A stretch of 64,000 bases of DNA from Chitinibacter bivalviorum (GTDB taxonomy: Bacteria; Pseudomonadota; Gammaproteobacteria; Burkholderiales; Chitinibacteraceae), in NCBI RefSeq assembly GCF_013403565.1, contig NZ_CP058627.1, forward strand, positions 2,852,001-2,916,000. Reading direction: 5' to 3'. Under the pieces are notes generated by a model. The model did no database searches. It was given only the letters and a program-made list of their open reading frames with translations, and was not told where the DNA came from. How positions within the stretch are numbered: position 1 is the first letter of the stretch; every line of letters begins with the position of its first letter. Of this stretch, positions 49,509 to 58,718 are shown piece after piece. Both the position numbers and the translations under genes were made by a program.

Positions 49509-49652
49509 ATGTCAGAGACTATGGAAGTGAAGAGAGATAAAACGACTCCAAGTGAGCAAAAAAAGAAAGAGCAAAAACCGTTGGCAGAGCGTTTGGAAGG
49601 CTCAAATCCATTTGATTGGATTAAGGTTTCTCCAAAAGTCGAGACCAAATAA
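49509..49652 (+). CDS. Small charged protein of unknown function (47 residues)
   Basis: A short ORF encoding MSETMEVKRDKTTPSEQKKK and onward, ending DWIKVSPKVETK, 47 residues in all. The peptide is rich in Lys and Glu, with a single Trp and a Pro-rich middle; no signal or membrane segment. The gene is supported by a strong GGAGGT ribosome site 7 bases before the ATG, an intrinsic terminator immediately after the stop codon, and placement in its own space between ppk1 and hemY. I recognise no family. It is most likely a real small protein, but homologues were not searched. Confidence 0.7.
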   Translation: MSETMEVKRDKTTPSEQKKKEQKPLAERLEGSNPFDWIKVSPKVETK

Positions 49653-49677
49653 AAAAGGCTGCCTAGGCAGCCTTTTT
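49652..49677. terminator. Bidirectional terminator after the 47-residue ORF and hemY
   Basis: AAAAGGCTGCC-TA-GGCAGCCTTTTT forms a long stem with A/T tracts on both sides, between the small ORF and the convergent hemY. Confidence 0.92.
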
Positions 49678-49692
49678 GCATGGGGTAACGCT

Positions 49693-50883
49693 TTAGCTCA
49701 GCGCCAAACTCAAGCTGGCACGGTAATGTTGCGCCGCTTCTTCACTGCGTTCCAGTTGTGTCAGCAATTCCGCCAGTTCGGCATGGGCAATCGCACTTGG
49801 ATTAACGGCAATACTCGCTTCGAAATAACTTTGTGCCTTACCCCAGAGTTCACGCTTACGACATAAACGACCGAGTGTCAGTAATAGCAACTCATCGCGT
49901 GGGTGTGATTTGAGCCAAGTTTCAGCTTGCTGCAATTGCGCCATTTGCTGTGGTAAATCGAGCTTGAGCTGACTATAGGCCGGCAGCAATTCATTATTCC
50001 AATTCGCTTCCAGCGCTCTCTCGATGGTTTCTTTTGCTAGCAGTGGTGCTTCTTGGGCGATGTAATTGGCCGCAGCAGCGTGAGCCAATTGCGGATGTTG
50101 CTGCTCTTCACTGCTGAGTTTTTTCCACCATTCTTTGAGCTCAACTGCTGTCATCGGGTGCTGCTTGAGCAGTTGCAGCTGGGCTGCAATCCGAATATGC
50201 CCTGCTTGCTCTTCATCGAGCGCGTCGCTTTTGGTCAATTGCTCAACCAGTTTTAACACTGCTTCCGGATTTTGCTCACGCTGACGCAGGCGTAGTTCCA
50301 GTTTCATCGCATTGGTGAGCTTAGGCGCCAATTCGCGCACGGCGCTAATCGCTTGTCCTGCCTCAACGTAGCGACGCTCGTCCATCCATAGCTCGCCACT
50401 GGTCATCAAGGTGGCCAGATGCTCGTGACCGAGGCGCTCGGTGAGTTGCTGCAAAACTTCATCGCGCTTGGCAAAGTCGCGCATGGCGTGGGCGGCGCGG
50501 GCGGCGAGCAGTCCATTGACGGCGAAGGCGTCGTTTTCGACGCTCGCGGCCATGGCTTCGCACGCGAGACGGGTCGCGCGCTGGAAACGACCTTCAAAGA
50601 AGGCCAGTCGTGCATCGCGTTCCAATTTCACCGAAGCTTCTTTGGCTTGTTCCGCTTGATAGCGGCGAACGCGACGTGGCAAGCCCGATAGTTCGGCAAA
50701 CATTTTGAGCAGTAAATACAGCGCAATGACACTCAAAATCAGCTGCACAATAAAGACATTCAGCGAGATTTCCATGCGCCAAGGCGGCAGGAAAATCAGC
50801 GCGTAGCCAGTGTTGAGCTGGGCAAATAAGGTCATGCCCACCGCGATGGAAAAGAGTGCAATAGTCCACAACAAAAGCTTCAT
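49693..50883 (-). CDS. hemY: HemY (TPR-containing haem biosynthesis-associated protein)
   Basis: A 396-residue inner membrane protein with two N-terminal hydrophobic segments (about 3-22 and 40-60) and a periplasmic or cytoplasmic tail of TPR-like helices (from about 85 to the end). The start MKLLLWTIALFSIAVGMTLF and the LPRRVRRYQAEQ segment match the proteobacterial HemY_N family. It should not be confused with the unrelated protoporphyrinogen oxidase HemY of Bacillus. Its role in haem synthesis is not biochemically settled. It overlaps hemX by 4 bases and ends the hemC-hemD-hemX-hemY operon. Confidence 0.9.
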   Translation of the reverse strand: MKLLLWTIALFSIAVGMTLFAQLNTGYALIFLPPWRMEISLNVFIVQLILSVIALYLLLKMFAELSGLPRRVRRYQAEQAKEASVKLERDARLAFFEGRFQRATRLACEAMAASVENDAFAVNGLLAARAAHAMRDFAKRDEVLQQLTERLGHEHLATLMTSGELWMDERRYVEAGQAISAVRELAPKLTNAMKLELRLRQREQNPEAVLKLVEQLTKSDALDEEQAGHIRIAAQLQLLKQHPMTAVELKEWWKKLSSEEQQHPQLAHAAAANYIAQEAPLLAKETIERALEANWNNELLPAYSQLKLDLPQQMAQLQQAETWLKSHPRDELLLLTLGRLCRKRELWGKAQSYFEASIAVNPSAIAHAELAELLTQLERSEEAAQHYRASLSLALS

Positions 50884-51923
50884 GGTTTAACCCTTTCTGC
50901 GGTGGTGCGGGCATTGCGCACGGCGGTCAGGCTGGCGCTCAGGTCGGGAATCGCCACGGTGAGCTGCTGATCTTCCAGTTGCTTCAAGATAATGATGGCG
51001 CTTTGGGTTGCAGGCATTTTGGTATCGAAGTAATCATGGATATAGCGGCTAGTCGCGGCAATATCAGTGCGGAACGCCGTTTCATTGCGTTGCAGTAGCG
51101 CCGAGCGGGCGTTGAGCAGACGCAGTTTGATATTTTCACGCAGGAAGAATTTCTGATCGGGCGTGAGCAAGGCGGCGTCAGGCTTATCCATGCGGCGAAT
51201 TTGGATCAATTGTTTGAATTCGTGCCAAATCTCACTGAGCAATTGATTGGCCTTGCTCGTGTCGGTCGTGCTCGGCGTGTGTTTGATCGGCTGATCGTGG
51301 CCGGCATCGATTTGCAGTGGCCAGTTATCCACTTTGTCGATCAGGCTATCGAGCTTGGCGGTAATGCCAACGACATCCAGATAAGGCGTGGCTTTGAGTG
51401 CGTCCATATCGCGAGTAATCGCCTGACGTACCGTAATGAGCTCGGGCCGGTTGAGACGCGCCAATTGCTGATCAATATTTGATAAGCCCGTCAAAGCGAT
51501 ATTCACGTCGCCCGCCAGTTGTAATTGCTGGCTGGCAAAGGTGAGCACTTGCTCCAATTCGGCCAAGGTATGGATCGATTCGCTGCGCGTGAGCGTGTCA
51601 TACATGGTCGTGAGCGACTCTTGACGACTTTCAGCTTCGGCCAATTTGCCCGCATGTGTTTGCACTTGAACCTGCAATTGCTGCTGAATCTGCTGCATTT
51701 GCGTTTGATTGCTGCGGATTTCCTGCTGCAACTTCTGATTGCTCGCCAATTGGCTGGCTAAATCGGTTTTCAGTTGCTCCATCGCACTTTGCTGGTAGAG
51801 CCAAACGCCACCACTGGATAGTATTGCCACCAAAGCCAATACCAATGCTGGTTGCGGCAAGGTACGGCGTGGAGGTACTTGCAAAGCGGCGGATAATGAA
51901 TCTGCGTTATTTTCTTGGGTCAT
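50880..51923 (-). CDS. hemX: HemX (uroporphyrinogen-III synthase-associated membrane protein)
   Basis: A 347-residue protein with one membrane helix (about 26-45, LALVAILSSGGVWLYQQ) and a long coiled coil rich in Gln (about 50-115, QLASNQKLQQEIRSNQ-type heptads), followed by a helical domain. This is the HemX family found next to hemD in beta- and gammaproteobacteria. I start at ATG 51923 (MTQENNADS), because the frame upstream lies in hemD and is not conserved. The hemD stop codon is 13 bases upstream. It was once thought to be a methyltransferase; its function is unproven. Coupling with hemY suggests they act together. Confidence 0.88.
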   Translation of the reverse strand: MTQENNADSLSAALQVPPRRTLPQPALVLALVAILSSGGVWLYQQSAMEQLKTDLASQLASNQKLQQEIRSNQTQMQQIQQQLQVQVQTHAGKLAEAESRQESLTTMYDTLTRSESIHTLAELEQVLTFASQQLQLAGDVNIALTGLSNIDQQLARLNRPELITVRQAITRDMDALKATPYLDVVGITAKLDSLIDKVDNWPLQIDAGHDQPIKHTPSTTDTSKANQLLSEIWHEFKQLIQIRRMDKPDAALLTPDQKFFLRENIKLRLLNARSALLQRNETAFRTDIAATSRYIHDYFDTKMPATQSAIIILKQLEDQQLTVAIPDLSASLTAVRNARTTAERVKP

Positions 51924-51936
51924 GGGCTTTACACGT

Positions 51937-52716
51937 CTATAGATGAGGCTGGCCAAAATGCTGGCAAATCGAACGGGTGATGCCAAGATCGCCCGCATCA
52001 GTGAGCACGGTATGCAGAGCCCCTTTGGCCTGTAGCGCGCTGATAATTCGCGGATGCGGAGCGAAGTACTGTACTGATTGTAGCTTGAGCTGCGCTTGCT
52101 CTCCACCTAAGTGAAATAAGTGTTGTGCAGCTTCCGAGCTAGAGACAATTAAACCATCACAACCGTGCGCTAATTGTGTCAATAATTCACTTGCATTCCA
52201 TGACGGAGCGAGGCGTTGATAAGCACTGATCAACTGGACTTGAGCCCCGGCTGCGGTCAAGGCATGGGGTAAGAGCTCACGCCCCCCTTGGCCACGGAAG
52301 ATCACCACGCGTTGGCCTGCCAATTGCTGCATTTGCGGCATTGCCAGCAAGCCTTCGCTATCAAACTGGCTGGCGGGGTAAATCAATTGTTGGATACCAA
52401 GCTCAGCAGCTCGCTTGGCGCTGCCAGGGCCGATGACGGCCGCGGCGAGTGAATTGGGCCATGGCTCAGTCATGACCGCAAATACGGCTTCAATGGCGGA
52501 AGGGCTGATAAATATCGCTAAATCGTAGTCGCTCAGTCGCGCAAGCGCTTGCTGTAGTGGCAGAGGATCGAGTGGCGGGGCAATGTCCAGCAATGGAAAC
52601 GCCACAACATCGGCGCCTTGTTCGGCCAAGGCCAGGCTCAAATCGGCGGCCTGCGCTGCGGGTCGGGTGACCCACAGACGGAGACCGTGTAATGGCAGAT
52701 CGTGTCGCTTAATCAT
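51937..52716 (-). CDS. hemD: Uroporphyrinogen-III synthase
   Basis: A 259-residue enzyme that closes and rearranges hydroxymethylbilane into uroporphyrinogen III. Sequence conservation in this family is low; the identification rests on [20 protein letters not shown] at the start, [11 protein letters not shown] in the middle, [10 protein letters not shown] and the C-terminal [10 protein letters not shown] with the FAPHPRI ending, together with its place after hemC. It overlaps hemC by 8 bases and lies 13 bases before hemX. Confidence 0.9.
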   Translation of the reverse strand: MIKRHDLPLHGLRLWVTRPAAQAADLSLALAEQGADVVAFPLLDIAPPLDPLPLQQALARLSDYDLAIFISPSAIEAVFAVMTEPWPNSLAAAVIGPGSAKRAAELGIQQLIYPASQFDSEGLLAMPQMQQLAGQRVVIFRGQGGRELLPHALTAAGAQVQLISAYQRLAPSWNASELLTQLAHGCDGLIVSSSEAAQHLFHLGGEQAQLKLQSVQYFAPHPRIISALQAKGALHTVLTDAGDLGITRSICQHFGQPHL

Positions 52717-53641
52717 GCGCCAGTTGTTTCAAAATCTCGCGCGCGCCTTCGGTGCACAGCAAGTCGGCGACCGTACGACCCAGACCGTCGGCCGCAGCAA
52801 ATGAGCCGTTGGATTCGGCGGTCACCACTTGCGAGCCATCAGGCATGGCGATTAAGCCGCGCAAGCGCAAGAAGCCTTCTTCATTGGTGGCGTAGGCGGC
52901 GAGTGGAATTTGGCACGAGCCGTTGAGACGGCGCGATAAGGCGCGCTCTGCGGTGACTGCCGCGGCGGTGGATTCATGGTTAAACGGCGCAAGTAGTGCG
53001 GCCAGATCAGTGCGATCACTACGGATTTCCAAGCCCAATGCGCCTTGCCCAGGGGCAGGTAGACTGATTTCAGGCGAGAGCTCACAACGAATGCGATCGC
53101 CCATACCCAGTCGTTTCAATCCGGCGGCAGCCAGAATAATCGCGTCAAATTCACCATCGTCGAGTTTGCGCAAACGGGTGTTCACATTGCCACGCAAAGG
53201 CTTGATCGTCAGGTGAGGGTAGCGCAGACGCAGCTGGCTTTCACGGCGCAAGCTGGCGGTGCCGACAATTGCGCCTTCGGGTAGCTCATCCAGATGGGCA
53301 TATTTGCCTGATACAAACGCATCGCGTGGGTCTTCTCGCTCGCCAATCGCGGCAATGGCAAAGCCTTCGGGCAATACCATCGGCACATCTTTCATCGAGT
53401 GCACGGCCAGATCAGCGCGACCATCTTGCAGCGCTTGTTCGAGCTCTTTAACGAATAGCCCTTTGCCACCGATTTTATTGAGCGTGACATCCAAAATGCG
53501 ATCGCCCTGCGTCGTCATGCCGAGTAGCTCTACTTGCAGTGTGGGGTAGGTTTGCTCCAGCCAAGCTTTGACATAGTTTGCTTGCCAAAGTGCGAGTGGG
53601 CTTTCCCGTGTGGCAATAACAACGCGCTGTAATTCGGACAT
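52709..53641 (-). CDS. hemC: Porphobilinogen deaminase (hydroxymethylbilane synthase)
   Basis: A 310-residue enzyme that polymerises four porphobilinogens on a covalently bound dipyrromethane cofactor. ATG 53641 gives [20 protein letters not shown]; a longer frame is not conserved. Landmarks: [28 protein letters not shown] with the catalytic Asp, and [13 protein letters not shown], whose Cys anchors the cofactor. First gene of the hemC-hemD-hemX-hemY operon (8-base overlap with hemD). The fimV-like gene upstream ends in its own terminator, so the operon has its own promoter, which I cannot see clearly. Confidence 0.97.
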   Translation of the reverse strand: MSELQRVVIATRESPLALWQANYVKAWLEQTYPTLQVELLGMTTQGDRILDVTLNKIGGKGLFVKELEQALQDGRADLAVHSMKDVPMVLPEGFAIAAIGEREDPRDAFVSGKYAHLDELPEGAIVGTASLRRESQLRLRYPHLTIKPLRGNVNTRLRKLDDGEFDAIILAAAGLKRLGMGDRIRCELSPEISLPAPGQGALGLEIRSDRTDLAALLAPFNHESTAAAVTAERALSRRLNGSCQIPLAAYATNEEGFLRLRGLIAMPDGSQVVTAESNGSFAAADGLGRTVADLLCTEGAREILKQLAHD

Positions 53642-53734
53642 GGGAAAACCTCTATGCTTGGGCAAAAGAGCAAGTCTAACATGCCCCCTTCGCCGGATGA
53701 AAAGCAGCCGCCTGAATCGGGGCCTTATGGATGC

Positions 53735-53763
53735 GAAAAAGCCCAACTCTAAGAGTTGGGCTT
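53735..53763 (-). terminator. Intrinsic terminator of the fimV-like gene
   Basis: AAGCCCAACTC / GAGTTGGGCTT with loop TAA (11-bp stem) is followed on the minus strand by a T5 run. It separates fimV from hemC. Confidence 0.92.
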
Positions 53764-53814
53764 GGGGATCGATTGCGCTTCTGACGCAAGGGTTTTACTG
53801 CGGCAGAAAACCGA

Positions 53815-55737
53815 TTAGGCGTTCGGTTTTTTGACGTCGGTCTCTGCGCTATCGAGCGGCGTAAAATCGATGCTGTTGTCACTTTGCTCATCGAGGGCGC
53901 TCAGATCAAGTTCCTCGATTTCAAATGAAGCTATTGCATCCTCAGTGCCTGCTGGATCAGCAGGTAAATCGAGCGATGGCAGCTCGATGGCGTAATCCAT
54001 CTCGACAGTTTCAGGTTTGAGCAAAGCACTGTATTGCGGCGGAATTGGGCTTGCTTGGCTCATCATTTCCAACATCGACGCTTCAGGGCTCAGTGGCGGT
54101 GCCAAATCCATTTCGATTTCAGGTTCGCCTGCTGCGGCTAAATTGATTTCCAAGCTCTTTGATTTTGGCGTTGGTGGATAAAGCGGAGCAGGCGTGCGGG
54201 CATAGAGCGGATTTTCTGGGTCAAATTTGGCGCCGATATTGCGCACCAATTCCCAATCTGCTTCATCATGTGCAATGATTTTCAGGCTTTGCGCCAGATT
54301 CGCGTATTCGCTTTTCATCCCTTGCTGGCGGAATAGTCGGAACAGCATCAACCAGCGCTCGATGTCCTCGGGGTCTTCATCAATGCAGTGGTACAAAACG
54401 TCGATCGCCTGCATGGTTTCGCCTTGCGCAATCAACATTTGCGCCCGACCCATTTCATTGCCGACAAATTCATCCACTTCAATGCCCTGCGGCGTGCCAG
54501 AGCCACCCAGATGCAGCATCGACATCATGGTGTTTTGCGTTGCATGTGGAAAGCGAGTCTGGGGTGCATCGTAGCTAGGTGCGATACGGGACTGGAGCTG
54601 GGTCAGGTCTTCTTCTTGCCAGTTTTGTGTTTGGCGCCGACGTAATACGTACCACCCACCAAGGAGCGATGCGGCAATCGCTGCAATTGCGCCAGCCCAA
54701 AGGCTGATATTGCGATCGTCTGGATGGGCGGTAATCACGTCGCTCGCGACTGGTGCTGCAGTGATTGCGGCCGAGGCCGGCGCAGTGATGACTTTAGGCG
54801 CGATCTCAGATGCGACTTGCGAAACTGTACTTGCCTGCGCCAACGGGGCACTGGCGGGCAAGTTGGCATCCAGATTATTGAGCTGAGAAAGTCGCAAATT
54901 GAGTTGGCTGATTTCCAGCTGCATTTTTTGCTGTATTTCATTGAGCTCAGCCACTTTTTGCTCAAGTGCCCGAGTGTATTCTGGGCTATTGGGTTCTATC
55001 GGCTTAGGTTTCTTCGCCGCTAATGGTTCGCCGTCTAGACGTAATAGGCCGCTCTCAAGGCGTGGCGTTGGTGGGGGCGCCTTTTTAGTTGAACGTAAGC
55101 GATCAGGAATCGAAATCGGCGTACCTGCGGCAATTGCTGTTTCTGCGGTGTAATCGGGATTTACGCTGATCAGTTTATTTAAATAACGCGGATATTGCGG
55201 CGTATGGGCTGGATAATATTTTTTGGCGATTTCGGCCAGCGTGGTCGGCTGTTTTGGGGTTAATAACTGCGGATCACGATTGGGCAAATCGGCGGTTTTC
55301 GGTGTAAAGCTGGGTAATTCTTTATTGCTCGGCGCTTTGACTTCGTTGGCTGGTGCAATATTCAAAAACGCGGTGTAAGTACGCGATAACTGCAAATGAT
55401 TGCAATTGATTTGCACGCCAAATCCCACGGTAGGCTCGCCGATGGCATGCTCGGACGTCACATACAGTATGCCGTGCTGTTCATTGCGAACGCTCAGGCT
55501 GATGCTGGCGCGCCCCAAGCTAGGCAGATCGTTATTGGGTAAGCTCAGACTCAAACACTCAGGCGTCAATGTTTCACCCGCATTGAGTTTGTACGCAATC
55601 GCCGCTTTAAAAGGCTGGCCGACGTAGGACTGTAATTCCACCTCGCTCAGTGTGAGCGCATAGGCATTGGAAATCAGCAGTCCTAGTAAGCTGGTGCTGA
55701 TGACAAAACGGCTTGGATTGATTCGATTTGCGCGCAT
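53815..55737 (-). CDS. fimV: FimV-like peptidoglycan-binding pilus/polarity protein
   Basis: A 640-residue protein of the FimV/HubP group. ATG 55737 (MRANRINPSRFVISTSLLGL) starts a signal peptide ending near NAYA; the frame extends 7 codons to a TTG. Domain order: FimV N-terminal beta-rich region (LTLSEVELQSYVGQPFKAAIAY), LysM-like domain (about 175-225, TLAEIAKKYYP with TPISIPDR), coiled coil (about 265-300), membrane helix (about 360-380, AIAASLLGGWYV) and a long acidic cytoplasmic tail (to the end) with TPR-like sequence (AQMLIAQGETMQAIDVLYHCIDED, abbreviated). FimV assists type IV pilus machinery and polar localisation and could work with the pilus genes at 11.8-17.8 kb. It has its own terminator. 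Confidence 0.85.
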   Translation of the reverse strand: MRANRINPSRFVISTSLLGLLISNAYALTLSEVELQSYVGQPFKAAIAYKLNAGETLTPECLSLSLPNNDLPSLGRASISLSVRNEQHGILYVTSEHAIGEPTVGFGVQINCNHLQLSRTYTAFLNIAPANEVKAPSNKELPSFTPKTADLPNRDPQLLTPKQPTTLAEIAKKYYPAHTPQYPRYLNKLISVNPDYTAETAIAAGTPISIPDRLRSTKKAPPPTPRLESGLLRLDGEPLAAKKPKPIEPNSPEYTRALEQKVAELNEIQQKMQLEISQLNLRLSQLNNLDANLPASAPLAQASTVSQVASEIAPKVITAPASAAITAAPVASDVITAHPDDRNISLWAGAIAAIAASLLGGWYVLRRRQTQNWQEEDLTQLQSRIAPSYDAPQTRFPHATQNTMMSMLHLGGSGTPQGIEVDEFVGNEMGRAQMLIAQGETMQAIDVLYHCIDEDPEDIERWLMLFRLFRQQGMKSEYANLAQSLKIIAHDEADWELVRNIGAKFDPENPLYARTPAPLYPPTPKSKSLEINLAAAGEPEIEMDLAPPLSPEASMLEMMSQASPIPPQYSALLKPETVEMDYAIELPSLDLPADPAGTEDAIASFEIEELDLSALDEQSDNSIDFTPLDSAETDVKKPNA

Positions 55738-55972
55738 TTTTTTCGCTGTAATTCGCAATTTGCTGTATAGCGGGTTTATACCAGAATTAAGTATTTATGA
55801 CACATAAAACCCATATAACTGAAAGGCTTGTGCAATTGTTCATCATTAAACAATAAAGCACTAATTTGCGCAGTGCGCCATTTTTTCTATTGATTTTGAT
55901 TAATTTATAGGCGAATTAGTGCGAGACGCCAATTCGATATCACAGGCACTTGGTAATTTCTTGTGCTTTTGC

Positions 55973-56284
55973 TTAGCTGAGCGCCTGAAAGGGTGCGTTG
56001 CGGCGCAGGCGGTAATAGCCCACGGGGGTGCGCATAGATTGGGTTGGGCCACTCAATGGTGCGCGGGTCACACTGCACAAAATCAGCCATTCACTATTGG
56101 CTTCTTTCAGGCGCACGTTAATGGCTTCGATTAGGGCATGCGGATTTTGAATGCGACATTGCTTGATGAGCTCGGTACTGGTGCATTGGCGGCGTGAGCA
56201 AAGCTGACGATACACCGCCGCCTCTTCAGCATTCAGACCTAGGGCTGCGGCGTCAATATCAGGGCTAATCAGAAAAGTGGCCAT
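55973..56284 (-). CDS. Small protein with possible winged-helix look
   Basis: A 103-residue protein I do not recognise. The middle (about 15-75) has helical stretches that look like a winged helix or helix-turn-helix: LNAEEAAVYRQLCSRRQCTS, ELIKQCRIQNPHALIEA and INVRLKEANSEWLIL, and it ends in an aromatic-basic tail (VGYYRLRR). Such an arrangement would fit a small DNA-binding protein, but I cannot assign a family. A GGAG ribosome site lies 4 bases before the ATG. It is 57 bases upstream of the acyltransferase gene on the same strand, possibly co-transcribed. Confidence 0.6.
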   Translation of the reverse strand: MATFLISPDIDAAALGLNAEEAAVYRQLCSRRQCTSTELIKQCRIQNPHALIEAINVRLKEANSEWLILCSVTRAPLSGPTQSMRTPVGYYRLRRNAPFQALS

Positions 56285-56341
56285 GGTGCTCCAGTGTGGG
56301 TTGGGCTCAATGAAGAAGCGTGTATCAATCGATGGCGCGAA

Positions 56342-57490
56342 TTAAATTTTGACGCCTGCCAAGACCAAAGCGGGCTGGGGCGTTTGATTTTGCCAGTATT
56401 TCCCTAGTCGCATGCCGGGGCGTTCTATCCATTGGTAGCTGGCCCGGGCGCAAAGTAATACGGTAGCCATTATGGTCAGCAGTAGCACATTATTGGCCAA
56501 AGCATTTCCCGTATTAATAAACTGCAATTCGCCGATCTGCTCCAGCCATTGTGGGTGAAATTTGCTCAGCAGGATATTGAGCAGATGCAATATAAAATAA
56601 TGCACCAGATAAATCGAAAACGACCATTCGCCCAGTTGGATGAGGCTAGGGTGTTTCAAAGCCCGTGAAACCAGCCCTCGCTCTTGAGCGAACACCAGTA
56701 TCGCCGCAGCAAAGCCCCACGTTGCCCAATAGCTTTTTAGCGGGTAGTTGAGCGTGATCATTGCGTACAGCCCGAGCAGCGTCAGTATTTCCAGCGCGCT
56801 CATCCAGTGTTGCTTGAGCTGGAGGTGACGAAGGCGTAAATACCCGCTATACGTTGCAGCGCCCATAAAAAAACACGTCAAGCCGCGCAAGCCCGGGCTA
56901 TGCGCGATTTGTGGGGCGAATAGCAAGGTGGCAAGCGAGCAAAGCGCGACGAGGGCGACAAAGACGCGCGAACTGTGACGCTGCGCCAGCAATAACACGA
57001 TCGCAAAAGCGATATACAGATAAAACTCGACGCTAATGCTCCACGCTGGGCCATTAAAATCAAACATCTCCGCCGCTGGCAGCCAGCCCTGCAGTAGCAA
57101 GGCATGGTAGAGCCATTGCTGGGCAAAATCGCGATCGAGCACTTGCTCGGGCAAGGCCGTGAGCGGTGCGTGATGCAGTAGCCAAGGCTGGAGCAAGATC
57201 AATCCGCACATCAGCAGCAAGGTTGCCCAGTGCAAAGGCAAAATGCGGCAACAACGGCTAATCATAAATTGGCGCAGCGCCGCGCCATCCATCGGGCGAT
57301 GGAGGTAGCGATGCGCCATCACAAAGCCGCTGAGCACAAAGAAAAATTCGACCAACACCCCAGCGGAGCGGAAAAAAGGCCATTGCGCGATGCTTTGCGC
57401 GAGATGCAGGTGAAACAGTACCACCGATACGGCACAGAGGCCGCGAAAACTATCGAGGACCAGAAAACGTTGGGAAGCGACAGGACTCAT
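56342..57490 (-). CDS. Acyltransferase-3 family membrane protein
   Basis: A 382-residue polytopic protein with about ten hydrophobic helices. The opening RFLVLDSFRGLCAVSVVLFH with Arg16 and a following His, and FFFVLSGFVMAHRY, are the conserved entry of the AT3 (OafA/YrhL/NodX) family, which O-acetylates or otherwise acylates surface polysaccharides. The middle has the typical FNGPAWSISVEFYLY motif. Its target cannot be predicted. It is downstream of the GST gene on the same strand with a 330-base gap. Confidence 0.92.
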   Translation of the reverse strand: MSPVASQRFLVLDSFRGLCAVSVVLFHLHLAQSIAQWPFFRSAGVLVEFFFVLSGFVMAHRYLHRPMDGAALRQFMISRCCRILPLHWATLLLMCGLILLQPWLLHHAPLTALPEQVLDRDFAQQWLYHALLLQGWLPAAEMFDFNGPAWSISVEFYLYIAFAIVLLLAQRHSSRVFVALVALCSLATLLFAPQIAHSPGLRGLTCFFMGAATYSGYLRLRHLQLKQHWMSALEILTLLGLYAMITLNYPLKSYWATWGFAAAILVFAQERGLVSRALKHPSLIQLGEWSFSIYLVHYFILHLLNILLSKFHPQWLEQIGELQFINTGNALANNVLLLTIMATVLLCARASYQWIERPGMRLGKYWQNQTPQPALVLAGVKI

Positions 57491-57822
57491 TGCAAACAGC
57501 TATTCAGATCAGTAAAGCAGCCGATTTCGGCCAAAGGCGGCATTTTAGGCGTAAGCCGCATCGGATGGGGAAATCAATTGCATTGTGAATGATATTGCTG
57601 ACCGATGGCGACGCGGTGAGCATCGAGTGCCTTGATCGCTCAGGGTGATAACCCACACCATCCTTGCCGATCGTATTTTGAACATCAGCCCAATCGGTGA
57701 TGTGGATTGATGGGGTATGGCTATAAAATTAAATATTAATAAGGTTTCTGCAGAAATACCCTGGCATGTATCAGCCTGCCCGATGAATCTCTACCCATCG
57801 GGCGCCGCGGGAGTGAGCGAAA
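57491..57822. other. Intergenic region between acyltransferase and GST genes
   Basis: About 330 bases without a gene. An inverted repeat, GCCCGATG / CATCGGGC, lies at about 57778-57803. It has no T-tract. The right part (57720-57760) is AT-rich. I see no other signals. Confidence 0.4.
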
Positions 57823-58506
57823 TTAAGGCTGGCGCAGGTCTTGCACTAAGCGCCCGGCCGCGAGGATTTCGGTTTCGTGGCTTGGCTCAAGCCAAGGCTC
57901 AGCTAGTGCTTCGTTGAGCCATTGCTGCATGGCGGGTAAATTGAGTAGGCGCTGCGCATATTCTGCGGCCGGTGTTGGCAAAGGTAACTGATAAGCGCGA
58001 ACGCGGATCGCCACCGGCGCAAAGAAGGCATCAACAGCGCTAAATCTCGCGCCCGCCAAAAATGGCCCGCCAAAGCGGCTCAAGCCTTCTTGCCACAAGG
58101 CCGCCACGCGATCGAGATCGCGCTGCAAGGCGGCATCGATTTGCGCCATTTCAATCAGCACACCGCAATGCATCCCGCATTGCTGACGCAGGGCAAAAAA
58201 GCCCGAATGCATCTCCGCCGCCGCACACCGCGCCCAGGCGCGAGCATCGTCATCTTGTGGCCATACCCCAGTATGACGCTCGGCCAGATATTCGGTAATC
58301 GCCAGCGAATCCCAAATCGTGCGTTCAGCATCATGTAGGCAAGGCACTTTACCGGTAGGGGAAAACTGCAAAAAATGCGGCTGTGTTGCGCCCTCGCCAA
58401 ATGGAACGAGCTGTTCGGTAAACGGAATCGCCAATTGTTTCAATAGCAACCACGGGCGTAATGACCAAGAAGAATAGAGTTTATTAGCAATATAGAGCTG
58501 ATACAT
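57823..58506 (-). CDS. Glutathione S-transferase
   Basis: A 227-residue GST. The start ATG 58506 has an AAGGGT ribosome site 7 bases upstream; the frame extends 17 codons further without support. The N-terminal thioredoxin-like part has YIANKLYSSWSLRPWLLLKQL, with the active-site Ser/Tyr region, GKVPCLHD and the glutathione-binding DSLAITEYLAERH; the all-helical C-terminal part follows. It resembles the group with YSSWSLRPW seen in maleylacetoacetate isomerase-like and other bacterial GSTs. Substrate unknown. It is divergent from the CC0125-like lipoprotein gene. Confidence 0.93.
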   Translation of the reverse strand: MYQLYIANKLYSSWSLRPWLLLKQLAIPFTEQLVPFGEGATQPHFLQFSPTGKVPCLHDAERTIWDSLAITEYLAERHTGVWPQDDDARAWARCAAAEMHSGFFALRQQCGMHCGVLIEMAQIDAALQRDLDRVAALWQEGLSRFGGPFLAGARFSAVDAFFAPVAIRVRAYQLPLPTPAAEYAQRLLNLPAMQQWLNEALAEPWLEPSHETEILAAGRLVQDLRQP

Positions 58507-58718
58507 GACGATACCCTTGTAGTTGGCGATGAGTGATTCTTTCCTGTCTTTTTTCATGGTGCAAGCGTCAGTGCGGTGAAACTTGATTTTGATTCAATTC
58601 AAATAAGTGTGGGGATGCAGATGCAAAATGCGCCACACTGGTTTAGTATTACACCCCGCTGTATTTCCCCAAAAAATAATAAATACAGTGATTAATAATA
58701 AAGTCAGAAGGAGCTGAT

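Noticed and set aside
49693-50883. Treating HemY as the protoporphyrinogen oxidase that shares its name
   Set aside because: This protein has TPR-like helices and HemY_N features, not the FAD-binding motifs of the Bacillus enzyme; HemJ at 8.8 kb is the better candidate for that step.
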